Source of the DNA: Anseongella ginsenosidimutans
Lineage (GTDB): Bacteria; Bacteroidota; Bacteroidia; Sphingobacteriales; Sphingobacteriaceae
DNA: 64,000 nucleotides
Assembly: GCA_029268045.1 (NCBI GenBank)
Contig: JAJUHF010000005.1
Coordinates: 1-64,000, forward strand
Reading direction: 5' to 3'
This document shows positions 29,788-39,105 of the stretch, piece after piece. Each line of letters opens with the position of its first letter. The first letter of the stretch is position 1. The position numbers were made by a program, and so were the translations under genes. The notes below the pieces were generated by a model. It was not told the DNA's origin and ran no database searches. It was given only the letters and a program-made list of their open reading frames with translations.

Positions 29788-30759
29788 ATGAAACTCGTAT
29801 CCTATTTCGACGGACAGCGGGAACATCTCGGCGTATTCATCGACGACAAAATTTACAACCTGCACGACTGTGATCCGGCGATTCCCGATCGCATGAACGA
29901 ATTGCTGTGGGGTGGCAAGGCCCTGATGGAACAGGCCGGGAATATCACAGCCCGCATTCAGGAGGGAAGCATTCCTGCCCAACCGGCAAGCGCTTACCGG
30001 TTGTTGGCCCCGGTACCCCATCCATCTTCCTGCCGGGACGGGTATGCTTTCCGCCAGCATGTAGCTGCCGCCCGCCGCAACCGGGGGCTGGACATGATTC
30101 CGGAGTACGACCACTTTCCCGTATTCTATTTTACCAACCATCAATCCATCCAGGGGGAAGGCCCCATCCATTGCATGCCGGACCACCTCGATCAATTGGA
30201 CTTTGAATTGGAGCTGGCCATTGTATTGAACAAAAAAGGCCGTAATATTCCGGCCTCACGGGCAGATGCCTATATTGCAGGGTATATGATCATGAACGAC
30301 GTGAGTGCGCGCGGTTTGCAGCTGGAGGAAATGAAACTGAACCTGGGTCCGGCCAAAGGCAAGGATTTCTGCACCGCCATCGGTCCCTGGCTGGTTACGC
30401 CGGATGAACTAGCGCCTTACCGGATCCCTGCCCGGCCTGGACACAGCGGGGCCCGATACGCCCTGGATATGACCTGCCGGGTTAATGGCGAACTGGTTTC
30501 AAAGGGGTCGGCCGCGGATATGGACTGGACCTTCGCGGAGATCCTCGAGCGCTGTTCCTACGGGGTGGACCTGTTTCCCGGCGATGTCATCGGTTCGGGA
30601 ACGGTGGGAACCGGCTGCTTCCTGGAACTGAACGGTACGGGCCGCCTGCACGATCCCGGTTACCGGGAGCAATGGCTCCAGCCGGGAGACCGGGTCGAAA
30701 TGGAAATCACCGGCCTGGGGTGTCTGACCAACACCGTGGTCGTGAGTCCGGAAAGTTGA
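29788..30759 (+). CDS. Fumarylacetoacetate hydrolase family protein (probable fumarylacetoacetase)
   Basis: 323 aa; LDFELELAIVLNKKGRNI, IAGYMIMNDVSARGLQ, KGKDFCTAIGPWLVTPDE, GDVIGSGTVGTGC; beside hppD/hmgA. Confidence 0.9.
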   Translation: MKLVSYFDGQREHLGVFIDDKIYNLHDCDPAIPDRMNELLWGGKALMEQAGNITARIQEGSIPAQPASAYRLLAPVPHPSSCRDGYAFRQHVAAARRNRGLDMIPEYDHFPVFYFTNHQSIQGEGPIHCMPDHLDQLDFELELAIVLNKKGRNIPASRADAYIAGYMIMNDVSARGLQLEEMKLNLGPAKGKDFCTAIGPWLVTPDELAPYRIPARPGHSGARYALDMTCRVNGELVSKGSAADMDWTFAEILERCSYGVDLFPGDVIGSGTVGTGCFLELNGTGRLHDPGYREQWLQPGDRVEMEITGLGCLTNTVVVSPES

Positions 30760-30777
30760 ATCTTAATCGTTACCCAT

Positions 30778-31665
30778 ATGTTGAGTTTGAAAATCGACGA
30801 GTTAAGCTATTCCCAGGTGCAGCATTACCTGCAACATGCGGTCGCTCCCCGGCCCATCTGTTTTGCCAGCACGGTAAATAAGGCGGGTTTGGTGAATCTG
30901 AGTCCGTTCAGTTTCTTTAATCTATTCAGCACCAAGCCGCCGGTCTGCGTGTTCTCCCCCTCCCGGCGGATGCGGGATAACACGACCAAACACACGCTGG
31001 ATAACGTACTGGAGGTTCCCGAAGTGGTAATCAACGTCGTCAGTTACAGCATGGTCCACCAGGCATCGCTTGCCAGCACGGAATACCCCGACGGGATAAA
31101 CGAATTCAAAAAGGCCGGATTTACCGAACTGGCGTCTGAAATCGTGCGCCCGCCCCGGGTTCAGGAATCGCCGGCGCAACTGGAATGCCGGGTGCGCGAT
31201 GTGATTCCCCTGGGCGAAACGGGTGGTGCGGGAAACCTGGTTGTGGCCGAAGTGCTCCTGATCCATGTTCATCAGGATGTCCTGAACGAAGACGGACAGA
31301 TTGATCAGGCGAAACTGGATCTGGTAGCCCGCCTCGGGGCCGCCTGGTATTGCCGTGTAACCCCCGAATCGCTTTTCCAGGTAGCCAAACCATTCGGGCC
31401 CACCGGGATGGGCGTGGATCAATTGCCCGAAGCCATCCGCTTGTCGCCGGTATTGACGGGCAATCACCTGGGGCAACTGGCGAATGTGGAAAAATTGCCG
31501 TCGAGCGGGGAAGTCGGGGAATTCGGATCGCGTCCTGAGATTAAGCGACTACTCGATAGGTTTTCCGGAAGTGGTATCTCACGGGAGCTGCAGTTGCACC
31601 GGGCGGCTGCCTCCCTGCTGGAGGAAGGAGACGTGGAGGGAGCATGGAAGGTCTTGCTTCAATAG
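30778..31665 (+). CDS. Flavin reductase-like (FMN-binding split-barrel) protein
   Basis: 295 aa; HAVAPRPICFASTVNKAGLVNLSPFSFFNLFSTKPPVCVFSPS. Confidence 0.9.
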   Translation: MLSLKIDELSYSQVQHYLQHAVAPRPICFASTVNKAGLVNLSPFSFFNLFSTKPPVCVFSPSRRMRDNTTKHTLDNVLEVPEVVINVVSYSMVHQASLASTEYPDGINEFKKAGFTELASEIVRPPRVQESPAQLECRVRDVIPLGETGGAGNLVVAEVLLIHVHQDVLNEDGQIDQAKLDLVARLGAAWYCRVTPESLFQVAKPFGPTGMGVDQLPEAIRLSPVLTGNHLGQLANVEKLPSSGEVGEFGSRPEIKRLLDRFSGSGISRELQLHRAAASLLEEGDVEGAWKVLLQ

Positions 31666-32609
31666 TCCGGGAGGTACGGTTGAATGCCTGGAGACTGCCT
31701 TTGCTGCTCTGTTGCTGGCTGCTCGTGTGTGGGAACTCATGCAGCAAAGACGACGAATTGATTCCCGCAGGGGAAATCCGCCCTTCCTTCTCGTTCTCAG
31801 GCGGTTTCAGGGCAGGCAAAGTGAGCGCCTGCGACCTGACCGAGGCATCCGGGATCGCCGCCGGACTTCGTAATCCCGACATCGTCTGGGCGCATAACGA
31901 CAGTGGGGACGGCCCGCGCCTATTTGCGCTGAATACCAAAGGCGAACACGTGGCTACCTATTATCTGCAAGGAGTTACTCCCGTGGACTGGGAAGACATG
32001 GCTTCCGCCCCGGGCAGGTCGGCGGCCGGAGTTGAAAAAAACTACCTTTACCTTGCGGATATCGGAGACAATCCGGGCAGGCGCCCTTATCTGACTATCT
32101 ACCGGATTGAAGAACCGGTGCTGCCCGGGACGGCGCGAGGTTGGACCGACACGGTCAGGAAGGAAGCCATTGACGCCTTCTTCCTTCGGTACGAAGACGG
32201 CGCACGGGATGCCGAAACTTTTTTGCTTGACGCGGGTTCCGGAAAGGCCTACATCGTATCCAAGGAACGAAGCGGCGCGGGTCTGTACGGTTTCTCTTTG
32301 CCGGCCCCCGGCGATACGGTATTGCTTCGCCGGGACCGGACGCTTCCTTACGCGACCATTACCGGTGGCGATATTTCGGCCGACGGGAATGAAATCCTTC
32401 TGAAAAACTACCGACGTTTATTCTACTGGCACCGAACGGGGAAGGAAAGCCTGGAACAGACCTTGAGTCAGAAAGCCAAAAGGCTTCCCTACGTCCCCGA
32501 ACCCCAGGGCGAAGCCATTGGCTGGAAAAAAGACGGCAGCGGATTTTTCACCCTGAGTGAAGAGGTGCTGGGGATAGAAGCGGTCCTGTACTGGCACCGG
32601 AGGAAGTAA
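31644..32609 (+). CDS. Secreted/lipoprotein of unknown function, probable beta-propeller-like
   Basis: ORF overlaps the preceding stop. In-frame TTG 31680 would give MNAWRLPLLLCCWLLVCGNSCSKDD, a tighter signal peptide with GGGAGG just upstream. Repeated ASGIAAGLRNPDIVWAHNDSGDGPRLFALNTKG-type strands. Confidence 0.7.
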   Translation: MEGLASIVREVRLNAWRLPLLLCCWLLVCGNSCSKDDELIPAGEIRPSFSFSGGFRAGKVSACDLTEASGIAAGLRNPDIVWAHNDSGDGPRLFALNTKGEHVATYYLQGVTPVDWEDMASAPGRSAAGVEKNYLYLADIGDNPGRRPYLTIYRIEEPVLPGTARGWTDTVRKEAIDAFFLRYEDGARDAETFLLDAGSGKAYIVSKERSGAGLYGFSLPAPGDTVLLRRDRTLPYATITGGDISADGNEILLKNYRRLFYWHRTGKESLEQTLSQKAKRLPYVPEPQGEAIGWKKDGSGFFTLSEEVLGIEAVLYWHRRK

Positions 32610-32620
32610 GCACGCGGTGC

Positions 32621-33325
32621 TCAGGGTACCGTAACCGCAACCGGCAAAACCTTTCCATTGAAGAAGCGATGACCATTTTGGGCGAAATCCGCAATAAACG
32701 ATCCCATTTCCGCTGCTGAGACAGGCGATTGATACCCCGGGAAAGCCTGTTCGAGCATCTCGGTCCGAGCCGAACCCAGCGCCAGGCAATTGATGCGGAT
32801 GTTCCGCGGTTTCAGTTCTTCCGCGAGGCATTCGGTCAGGTTGTGCAATGCCGCCTTGGACGCGCTGTAGGCAGAGAGCCCCGGAAATTTGGAACTTCCC
32901 TGAAAACCTCCCATGCTTCCGATGTTAAGGATGTGGCCCTGTTCCCGGAGATGGGGGAGGAGGCTGCGGATCAGCCGCACGGGACCCAGGAAATTGCTTC
33001 GCCAGGTTGCCTCGAAATCTTCGTCTCCCAATAGTTCAAAGGGCTTGTTGATCATAAGCCCCGCGTTGTTTACCAATACGTCGATCTTTCCCCCCAGTTC
33101 CTTTTCGATGAGATCGATCAGCGGCCGATGGTCCTCCTGCAGGACATCCAGCGGGAGGGTGAACACGATCGAATCGGGGTTCGCCATCCGGCATTCCCGT
33201 TTCAGTGCAGTCAACTTTTCGCCCGACCGGGCCAGGGCGATTATCCGGTGCGCACCCGACTGGCAGATCCGGCGGACCGTCTCGTATCCCAGGCCGCGGC
33301 TCGCACCCGTTACAATGATATTCAT
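32621..33325 (-). CDS. Short-chain dehydrogenase/reductase (SDR)
   Basis: 234 aa; VTGASRGLGYETV, VLVNNAGLMIN, YSASKAAL. Confidence 0.93.
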   Translation of the reverse strand: MNIIVTGASRGLGYETVRRICQSGAHRIIALARSGEKLTALKRECRMANPDSIVFTLPLDVLQEDHRPLIDLIEKELGGKIDVLVNNAGLMINKPFELLGDEDFEATWRSNFLGPVRLIRSLLPHLREQGHILNIGSMGGFQGSSKFPGLSAYSASKAALHNLTECLAEELKPRNIRINCLALGSARTEMLEQAFPGYQSPVSAAEMGSFIADFAQNGHRFFNGKVLPVAVTVP

Positions 33326-33378
33326 GTATCCAAATATCGCTGTTTTTTCTTATGTTTAGCCCATAATTTGTGGCTGTT

Positions 33379-33900
33379 ATGAGAAAAAACTTACTCTGGA
33401 CCCTGGGCATCCTTGCCTGTTTTTCCGTGGTATCCTGTAAAAGTAAAAAAATCACGGTGGAGCAAGCTCCCCGGCAAGAGCAACCCGCGCCCGATACGCG
33501 TGTGGAGGACATGAAAGACGATATGCCGGGAACGAAGGTGGAGCCGGTGGATGAAGGCGTGAAAGTCACCTTTGATTCCAGCATCCTTTTCGAGCTGAAC
33601 TCATCTTATCTGACACCGGCGGCTCATGAGAAATTGAACGAGCTGGTGAACGCGCTGAAAAAGCATTCCTACACCCTGATCCGAATCGAGGGGCATACCG
33701 ACGATACGGGTACAGACGAGTATAACCAGTGGCTGTCCGAGCGAAGGGCCGAATCGGTAAAGAAATACATGGAAAGCCTCGGAATCCAGGCCAACCGCAT
33801 GCAAACCAGGGGTTACGGGGAATCAAACCCGATTGCACCGAACGATACGCCGGAGGGGCAGGCTGCCAACCGGCGCGTAGAGGTGATCATCAGCAAATAA
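33379..33900 (+). CDS. OmpA-family peptidoglycan-associated lipoprotein
   Basis: Lipobox VVSCKSK; FDSSILFELNSSYLTPAAHEKL, IRIEGHTDDTGTDEYNQWLSERRAESV. ORF track start at GTG 33370; ATG 33379 preferred. Confidence 0.92.
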   Translation: MRKNLLWTLGILACFSVVSCKSKKITVEQAPRQEQPAPDTRVEDMKDDMPGTKVEPVDEGVKVTFDSSILFELNSSYLTPAAHEKLNELVNALKKHSYTLIRIEGHTDDTGTDEYNQWLSERRAESVKKYMESLGIQANRMQTRGYGESNPIAPNDTPEGQAANRRVEVIISK

Positions 33901-33917
33901 AAGGGTTTCCCGCGGGG

Positions 33918-34640
33918 TCAGTTCCCGGGAAGCAGGCGCATCCGGTAGGCGTTCATGGCGTATTCGCCTAACCTGCCGGTGAGGCGATGGTTAACGTATG
34001 CCCCTGCCACGGCACCGATGCCCGGAACCAGCTGGATCAATTTCGCAATATCGATGTAATCGCGGTAATCCTGCTGGAAGGTCCGCCAGTCAAAGGCATT
34101 GATATCCTGCGGCAGGTGCTGAAGATAGGCGTCCCAGTCGGCCATTTGGGCGTACACCTTGTTGCGTTTGTCCTGATTCGAAAAGGTGAGCTGGAAGATG
34201 TGAAGCATGTAAAGACGTTCCCGGTAATCGCTCACGTGGTAGCCGTAGAGGGCGGATATTTCAAACAGAAGTTTCATCTTCAGGGCCAGCCACAAGGGGA
34301 AGTCCGCAAGACCCAGCAGGATGCCTCCCGCACCGGTGATGGCTCCTTCGGCCGTGGCGGTATTGCGGTAAAAGCGGATCCGTTTCAGCACCCGGTGTTC
34401 CCTCACACGAAGCGAAGCATGCTCCAGTGGTGTCGGATTGATAAAGTCCGCGCCATAAAAAACCGCGCGTGTCATCTGCCGGATGGAAGTGGTGATCACT
34501 TCATGGACCTTTTCCGGAATGGCCCGGTTAATGCGTCCCTGCAGGTTGCTGGATACCTTGCTTGTAAAAGAGGCGTGTTTCTGCATTTCTACCTGCCATT
34601 TCCACAGCTTCCTGGCCACCTGTCTTTCATAAATAGTCAT
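33918..34640 (-). CDS. EcsC family protein
   Basis: 240 aa; GAITGAGGILLGLADFPLWLALKMKLLFEISALYGY. Confidence 0.82.
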   Translation of the reverse strand: MTIYERQVARKLWKWQVEMQKHASFTSKVSSNLQGRINRAIPEKVHEVITTSIRQMTRAVFYGADFINPTPLEHASLRVREHRVLKRIRFYRNTATAEGAITGAGGILLGLADFPLWLALKMKLLFEISALYGYHVSDYRERLYMLHIFQLTFSNQDKRNKVYAQMADWDAYLQHLPQDINAFDWRTFQQDYRDYIDIAKLIQLVPGIGAVAGAYVNHRLTGRLGEYAMNAYRMRLLPGN

Positions 34641-34697
34641 CTTTTCCGGGATCTGTATCAGGCAGTCTCCTGCAATTCCTGACCGGCCGGCAGCGGT

Positions 34698-35819
34698 TTA
34701 GTAATTATTCAACATAACCGGCATGACCAGCATCAGAATGTCTTCCTCTTCTTCCTGGTTGGCTGGAATGATCAGTCCTGCGCGGTTCGGGGTGGACATT
34801 TCCACCAGTACCTCGTCGGAATCCAGCGTGCTCAGCATGTCAATCAGGAAGCGGGCGTTGAAACCGATTTCCATGTCCTCGCCTTCGTACTGGCAGGTTA
34901 GGCGCTCATGGGCTTCGTTGGAGAAATCCGGGTCTTCGGATGAGATATGCAGCTCACTACCCGATATCTTGAGGCGTACCTGATGGGTGGTTTTATTGGA
35001 ATAGATCACAACGCGTTTCAGGCAGCTGAGAAACTGACCCCGGTCGACGGTCAGTTTATTGGGATTATTGGTCGGAATGACCGCTTCGTAATCGGGATAT
35101 TTTTCATCGATGAGCCGGCAGATCAACTGCAGATGCCCAAATCGGAAAAAGGCATTGCTTGCGTTGTAATCGACTGCAACGGCCGAATCATCATCGGGAA
35201 GCGTATTCTTTAATAGGGTAAGGGCTTTTTTGGGGATGATGAAGGAAGCGTCCGAATCGATTGTGACGTCCTTTCGTTTATAGCGCACCAGCTTATGCGC
35301 GTCGGTTGCCACGAAAATGATCTCGCCTCCGTTCATCTGGCAGAATACCCCGGTCATGTTGGGACGGAGCTCGTCGTTGGAAACCGCAAAAAGGGTTTTG
35401 GTAATGGCGTTGTTCAGCACATCGGCAGGCAGACTGACCGAGGCGGCATTTTCAATCACGGGGATTTTTGGGAAATCGTCCCCGTCTTCTCCGGCCAGTT
35501 TGTATTTGCCATCTCCGGCGCTGATCTCGATCCCGAAATTCTCTTTATTGATCGTAAAGGTGACCGGTTGTTCGGGGAGTGTTTTCAGGGTATCGATCAG
35601 GATGCGTGAGGGGATGGCGATCTTTCCGCTGTCCTTGGCTTCCACCTGCAGATTGGTACTCATGGAAGTTTGCAGATCCGTGGCAGAGATCTGCAGGGAT
35701 CCATCGTGTATTTCGAATAAAAAGTTCTCAAGAATGGGTAAAACCGTATTGCTGCTCAGCGCACCGCTAATGGCTTGCAGATGTTTTAATAAAGCTGATG
35801 TGGAAACAATAAACCTCAT
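34698..35819 (-). CDS. dnaN: DNA polymerase III beta subunit (sliding clamp)
   Basis: 373 aa; MRFIVSTSALLKHLQAISGALSSNTVLPILENFLFE; C-terminal LVMPVMLNNY. Confidence 0.96.
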   Translation of the reverse strand: MRFIVSTSALLKHLQAISGALSSNTVLPILENFLFEIHDGSLQISATDLQTSMSTNLQVEAKDSGKIAIPSRILIDTLKTLPEQPVTFTINKENFGIEISAGDGKYKLAGEDGDDFPKIPVIENAASVSLPADVLNNAITKTLFAVSNDELRPNMTGVFCQMNGGEIIFVATDAHKLVRYKRKDVTIDSDASFIIPKKALTLLKNTLPDDDSAVAVDYNASNAFFRFGHLQLICRLIDEKYPDYEAVIPTNNPNKLTVDRGQFLSCLKRVVIYSNKTTHQVRLKISGSELHISSEDPDFSNEAHERLTCQYEGEDMEIGFNARFLIDMLSTLDSDEVLVEMSTPNRAGLIIPANQEEEEDILMLVMPVMLNNY

Positions 35820-35850
35820 ATTTTGCGGATTTCGATGGCTAAATATAGGG

Positions 35851-35858
35851 CAAATTTA
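35851..35858 (-). promoter_or_regulatory. Putative -7 element TAAATTTG for dnaN
   Basis: Perfect TAnnTTTG on the minus strand, 31 nt upstream of the dnaN ATG. Confidence 0.38.
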
Positions 35859-35866
35859 TAAGAAAT

Positions 35867-37558
35867 TCAGGAGCGACCATATTTTTGTCTTCTTAACAAA
35901 TTGTAAACGAAACTGAACAGGAGGACAAGCGCGACGGGGAATATCATATTGATCAGTTTCCAGCGGGTGCCTTCGGCGGCGGCACGCGCCCGGTCTAGCA
36001 TGCGCATTCCCATTTCGCGGCGGCGCAACTCCAGGATCGCACTCCGGCCGCTGAGGTAATCCACACAGTTGCTTACAAAGGTTTTGTTTCCAAAGGTCTG
36101 CCGGGTGTATTTATCGAATCCAAGCGGAAAATAACTGTTGTCGATCGCGCTGATGTCGTTGGCGGGGACATCGCCATCGGCTACAACGATGATCCGTGCT
36201 GTTTTTCCTTTTTCAAGGAAAGGGACGCTCTGGTCGAACCGGGCACGTCCGCGATGCTGGAATGCGGATGTGAATTCTCCCTCCAGTAGGACAGCGACCG
36301 GGGTTTCGCCCGCATTGAACGCGGCAGGATCGGCCGCGTCGTGAATTGCATCCAGGGAAAGGTAAACCGGCCCCTTTGCTTTCTGGGTATAGGGCGAGGT
36401 GCTGAGGAGAATGGTTTTTCGGATGCCTTCGGTCGCGATCGTGTCGATGGAGCTGACAAATTCCATCCGGACGGGATCGATATGGCGTACCAGCGGATGC
36501 TGCGATCGCGAAAATACAAGGGGGAAATAAACCCAGGGCATGAGTTGCTGGTTTCCCTGGCCCCCGGTTTCCAACACCACCGGGATGGGCGCGCAGTTCA
36601 TATCCCGAAGGAGGTCGTAATTGATCCGGAAACCATATTTGAAAAACAGGTCGTCCAGTTTTAGATCCAAGGGAAGCGCCAGCATGTTACCGGCAGTCCG
36701 CATGCTGTCCAGGCTCGCGTTGAACTGGTCGGCGAAGATCAGCAGATTGCCTCCCTGCATCAGGTATTGGTCCAGTTTGTACTTTTCATCTTCGGAAAAG
36801 GAATCGCGGGGCTTCGCCAGGATCAATGTGGCGTATTCGTTCAGGTTGGAAAGGGGCTCTTCCCTGAGCTCGATCTGTTTTACCTCGTAGGTTTGGTTCA
36901 GCGTGCCGGTGATATCCACGATGCGCCTGCCGCTCAGCTCACCGTGGCCGGTGAGAAATCCGATTTTTACCCTTTCCCGGTTGAGGAGTTTTTCAATGAC
37001 GGAGGTGAACTGATGTTCCAGGTTTTCGGTTGCGTAATGGATGCTTTCCGCCGATGAACGGGTCTGGAAATGGGTGCCGAGAAAATTGACGGGCAGCTGC
37101 TTACCCTTGTAGGATACCAGCGCGCCCGGAAAAATGATCTTCTGAAGTACGCCTTCGCTTCTGCGGATGTTCAGGTTGGTCGCTTCCAGTCCGGCTTCCA
37201 TCAAGTCGGTATAGACCTTTTCCGCCGCTTCGCCCGAGACTTCCGCCAGGGGATCCACGAAGGTGACCTGGAGCTTGCCTCCCGAACGGGCGCGGTATTC
37301 GTCCAGCAGGTCTTTGGCCGCAACCTGCAGGCGTTTGATATCCGTGCTGAGGTCTCCGTCCAGGAATACGGTGACCACCAGGGGCTGATCCAGTTGGGCC
37401 AACAGGCTTCGGGTCGTTCCCGAAAGGGTGTACCGTTTGTCCGCTGTCAGGTCCAGCCGCATATAGTACCGGAACAGGATCACATTGGCCGCTACCAGGA
37501 TTATTGCCCATAACAGGATCGTCTTCAGCGGGCGGCCTGCCGTTTTATTGCCTACCAT
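35867..37558 (-). CDS. gldG: Gliding-motility ABC transporter component GldG
   Basis: 563 aa; N-term TM; YYMRLDLTADKRYTLSGTTRSLLAQLDQPLVVTVFLDGDL; C-terminal TM; follows gldF. Confidence 0.92.
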   Translation of the reverse strand: MVGNKTAGRPLKTILLWAIILVAANVILFRYYMRLDLTADKRYTLSGTTRSLLAQLDQPLVVTVFLDGDLSTDIKRLQVAAKDLLDEYRARSGGKLQVTFVDPLAEVSGEAAEKVYTDLMEAGLEATNLNIRRSEGVLQKIIFPGALVSYKGKQLPVNFLGTHFQTRSSAESIHYATENLEHQFTSVIEKLLNRERVKIGFLTGHGELSGRRIVDITGTLNQTYEVKQIELREEPLSNLNEYATLILAKPRDSFSEDEKYKLDQYLMQGGNLLIFADQFNASLDSMRTAGNMLALPLDLKLDDLFFKYGFRINYDLLRDMNCAPIPVVLETGGQGNQQLMPWVYFPLVFSRSQHPLVRHIDPVRMEFVSSIDTIATEGIRKTILLSTSPYTQKAKGPVYLSLDAIHDAADPAAFNAGETPVAVLLEGEFTSAFQHRGRARFDQSVPFLEKGKTARIIVVADGDVPANDISAIDNSYFPLGFDKYTRQTFGNKTFVSNCVDYLSGRSAILELRRREMGMRMLDRARAAAEGTRWKLINMIFPVALVLLFSFVYNLLRRQKYGRS

Positions 37559-38286
37559 CTTGCACCCTCCAGACGTTGTTTGCTCAAAAGAAGAAAGAAG
37601 AACGTGAGACTTGCGAAATACAACAGGTCTCTGGAATCAATCACCCCGCGGCTCAGTGATACGTAATGCTCATAGATCCCGAGCTGCACCAGGATGAAAT
37701 CGACCGCCCCGAGCGATGCCACGCGGCTGATGGAGTCAAACCCAGACCAGAAGAAAAAGCACAGGAAAACAGCCAGCATAAAAGCCACCACCTGATTGCT
37801 GCTCAGGGTGGAGGCAAACAAGCCGATGGCGCAGAATGCCGTCCCCAGTAAAAACAAGCCCAGGTAACTCCCGGCAATGGCGCCCGAATCCAGGTTTCCC
37901 CTAACTTCCCCCAACTCGTAAACCGTAAAGTAATACACCAGGGTGGGAAGCAGGCAGAAAAGGATCAGGAAGGCTCCGGCCAGGAATTTCCCCAGGATGA
38001 GTTGCCACTGCGAAACCGGCGCGGTCAATATGAGTTCCAGGGTTCCCATCCGTTTTTCCTCCGCAAAGAAACGCATGGTAAGCGCAGGTACAAGGAACAG
38101 AAAGACCCAGGGTGCAACCTGAAAGAGCGTTTCCAGTGAGGCGTATCCATATTCCAGGATACTGGTGTCGGGAAAGACCCACAGGAACAGCCCCATGGCT
38201 ATCAGGAACAATGAAACGGTAATATAGGCCGTCAGTGAACTGAAAAACTCGTTTATTTCTTTCGCTAGAATCGTCCGTATTTTCAA
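37552..38286 (-). CDS. gldF: Gliding-motility ABC transporter permease GldF
   Basis: 244 aa; KEINEFFSSLTAYITVSLFLIAMGLFLW; TTG start (plus-strand CAA 38284-38286). Confidence 0.92.
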   Translation of the reverse strand: MKIRTILAKEINEFFSSLTAYITVSLFLIAMGLFLWVFPDTSILEYGYASLETLFQVAPWVFLFLVPALTMRFFAEEKRMGTLELILTAPVSQWQLILGKFLAGAFLILFCLLPTLVYYFTVYELGEVRGNLDSGAIAGSYLGLFLLGTAFCAIGLFASTLSSNQVVAFMLAVFLCFFFWSGFDSISRVASLGAVDFILVQLGIYEHYVSLSRGVIDSRDLLYFASLTFFFLLLSKQRLEGARW

Positions 38287-38340
38287 ATCCCTAAATTATT
38301 TTCAGCATGTACACAATACAACGGTTTCTTAGGCCGCCCG

Positions 38341-39036
38341 TCAGCGGGTTACCCTACGAAACACATCTTCTAGTCCCCCTTCGGCTACAAGCGCCGGAAG
38401 CGGATCGTTGGCCACGATCTTTCCCTTATTGATAATCAGCACGTGCCGGCAGAGCAATTCCACTTCCTGCATGATGTGCGTGGAAAGGATCACGGTCTTT
38501 TCCTTGCCCAGCTCCCGGATCAGCTCCCGCATGCCGGTCAGCTGATTGGGGTCCAATCCGGAAGTCGGCTCGTCCAGGATCAGCACGGGCGGATCGTGTA
38601 GCAGTGCCTGGGCCAGCCCGGCCCGCTGCCGGTACCCTTTGGAGAGCTGGCCCAGTTTTTTATGGCTTTCGGGCCCCAGTCCGGTAAGTTCAATGACGTG
38701 TTCGGTCCGTCTGCGGTCTTTTTTCATCCCGTGCAGGGCGCCCATGAAATGAAGATACTCCCGCACGTACATGTGCGGATACAGGGGGTTGTTCTCGGGC
38801 AGATAACCGATGTGCTCCCGGACCCGCATCGATTCCTTCACCACGTCGAAGCCACCGACAGCGGCTGTTCCCGAGTCGGGCAGCAGGTAGCCGGATAGCA
38901 TCCGCATGGTGGTGGACTTGCCCGCGCCGTTCGGACCCAATAGGCCCACTACATTCCCGCCGGAAATCCGGAAGCTGAGGCGATCCACGGCCACTTGTTT
39001 CCCATATTTTTTTGTCAGCTCCTGAACTTCAATCAT
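38341..39036 (-). CDS. gldA: ABC transporter ATP-binding protein, GldA-like (short form)
   Basis: 231 aa; GLLGPNGAGKSTTMRMLSGYL, LSKGYRQRAGLAQALLHDPPVLILDEPTSGLDPNQ; ends LEDVFRRVTR; next to gldF/gldG. Confidence 0.85.
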   Translation of the reverse strand: MIEVQELTKKYGKQVAVDRLSFRISGGNVVGLLGPNGAGKSTTMRMLSGYLLPDSGTAAVGGFDVVKESMRVREHIGYLPENNPLYPHMYVREYLHFMGALHGMKKDRRRTEHVIELTGLGPESHKKLGQLSKGYRQRAGLAQALLHDPPVLILDEPTSGLDPNQLTGMRELIRELGKEKTVILSTHIMQEVELLCRHVLIINKGKIVANDPLPALVAEGGLEDVFRRVTR

Positions 39037-39093
39037 GATTTGCTCCCAAAGTAAACTTCAACGCACAAGACAAGGCAATTCCAAAAATAAAAA

Positions 39094-39101
39094 TATCTTT
39101 G
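39094..39101 (+). promoter_or_regulatory. Putative -7 element TATCTTTG for glyS
   Basis: Perfect TAnnTTTG ending 4 nt before the glyS ATG. Confidence 0.48.
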
Positions 39102-39105
39102 CAGC

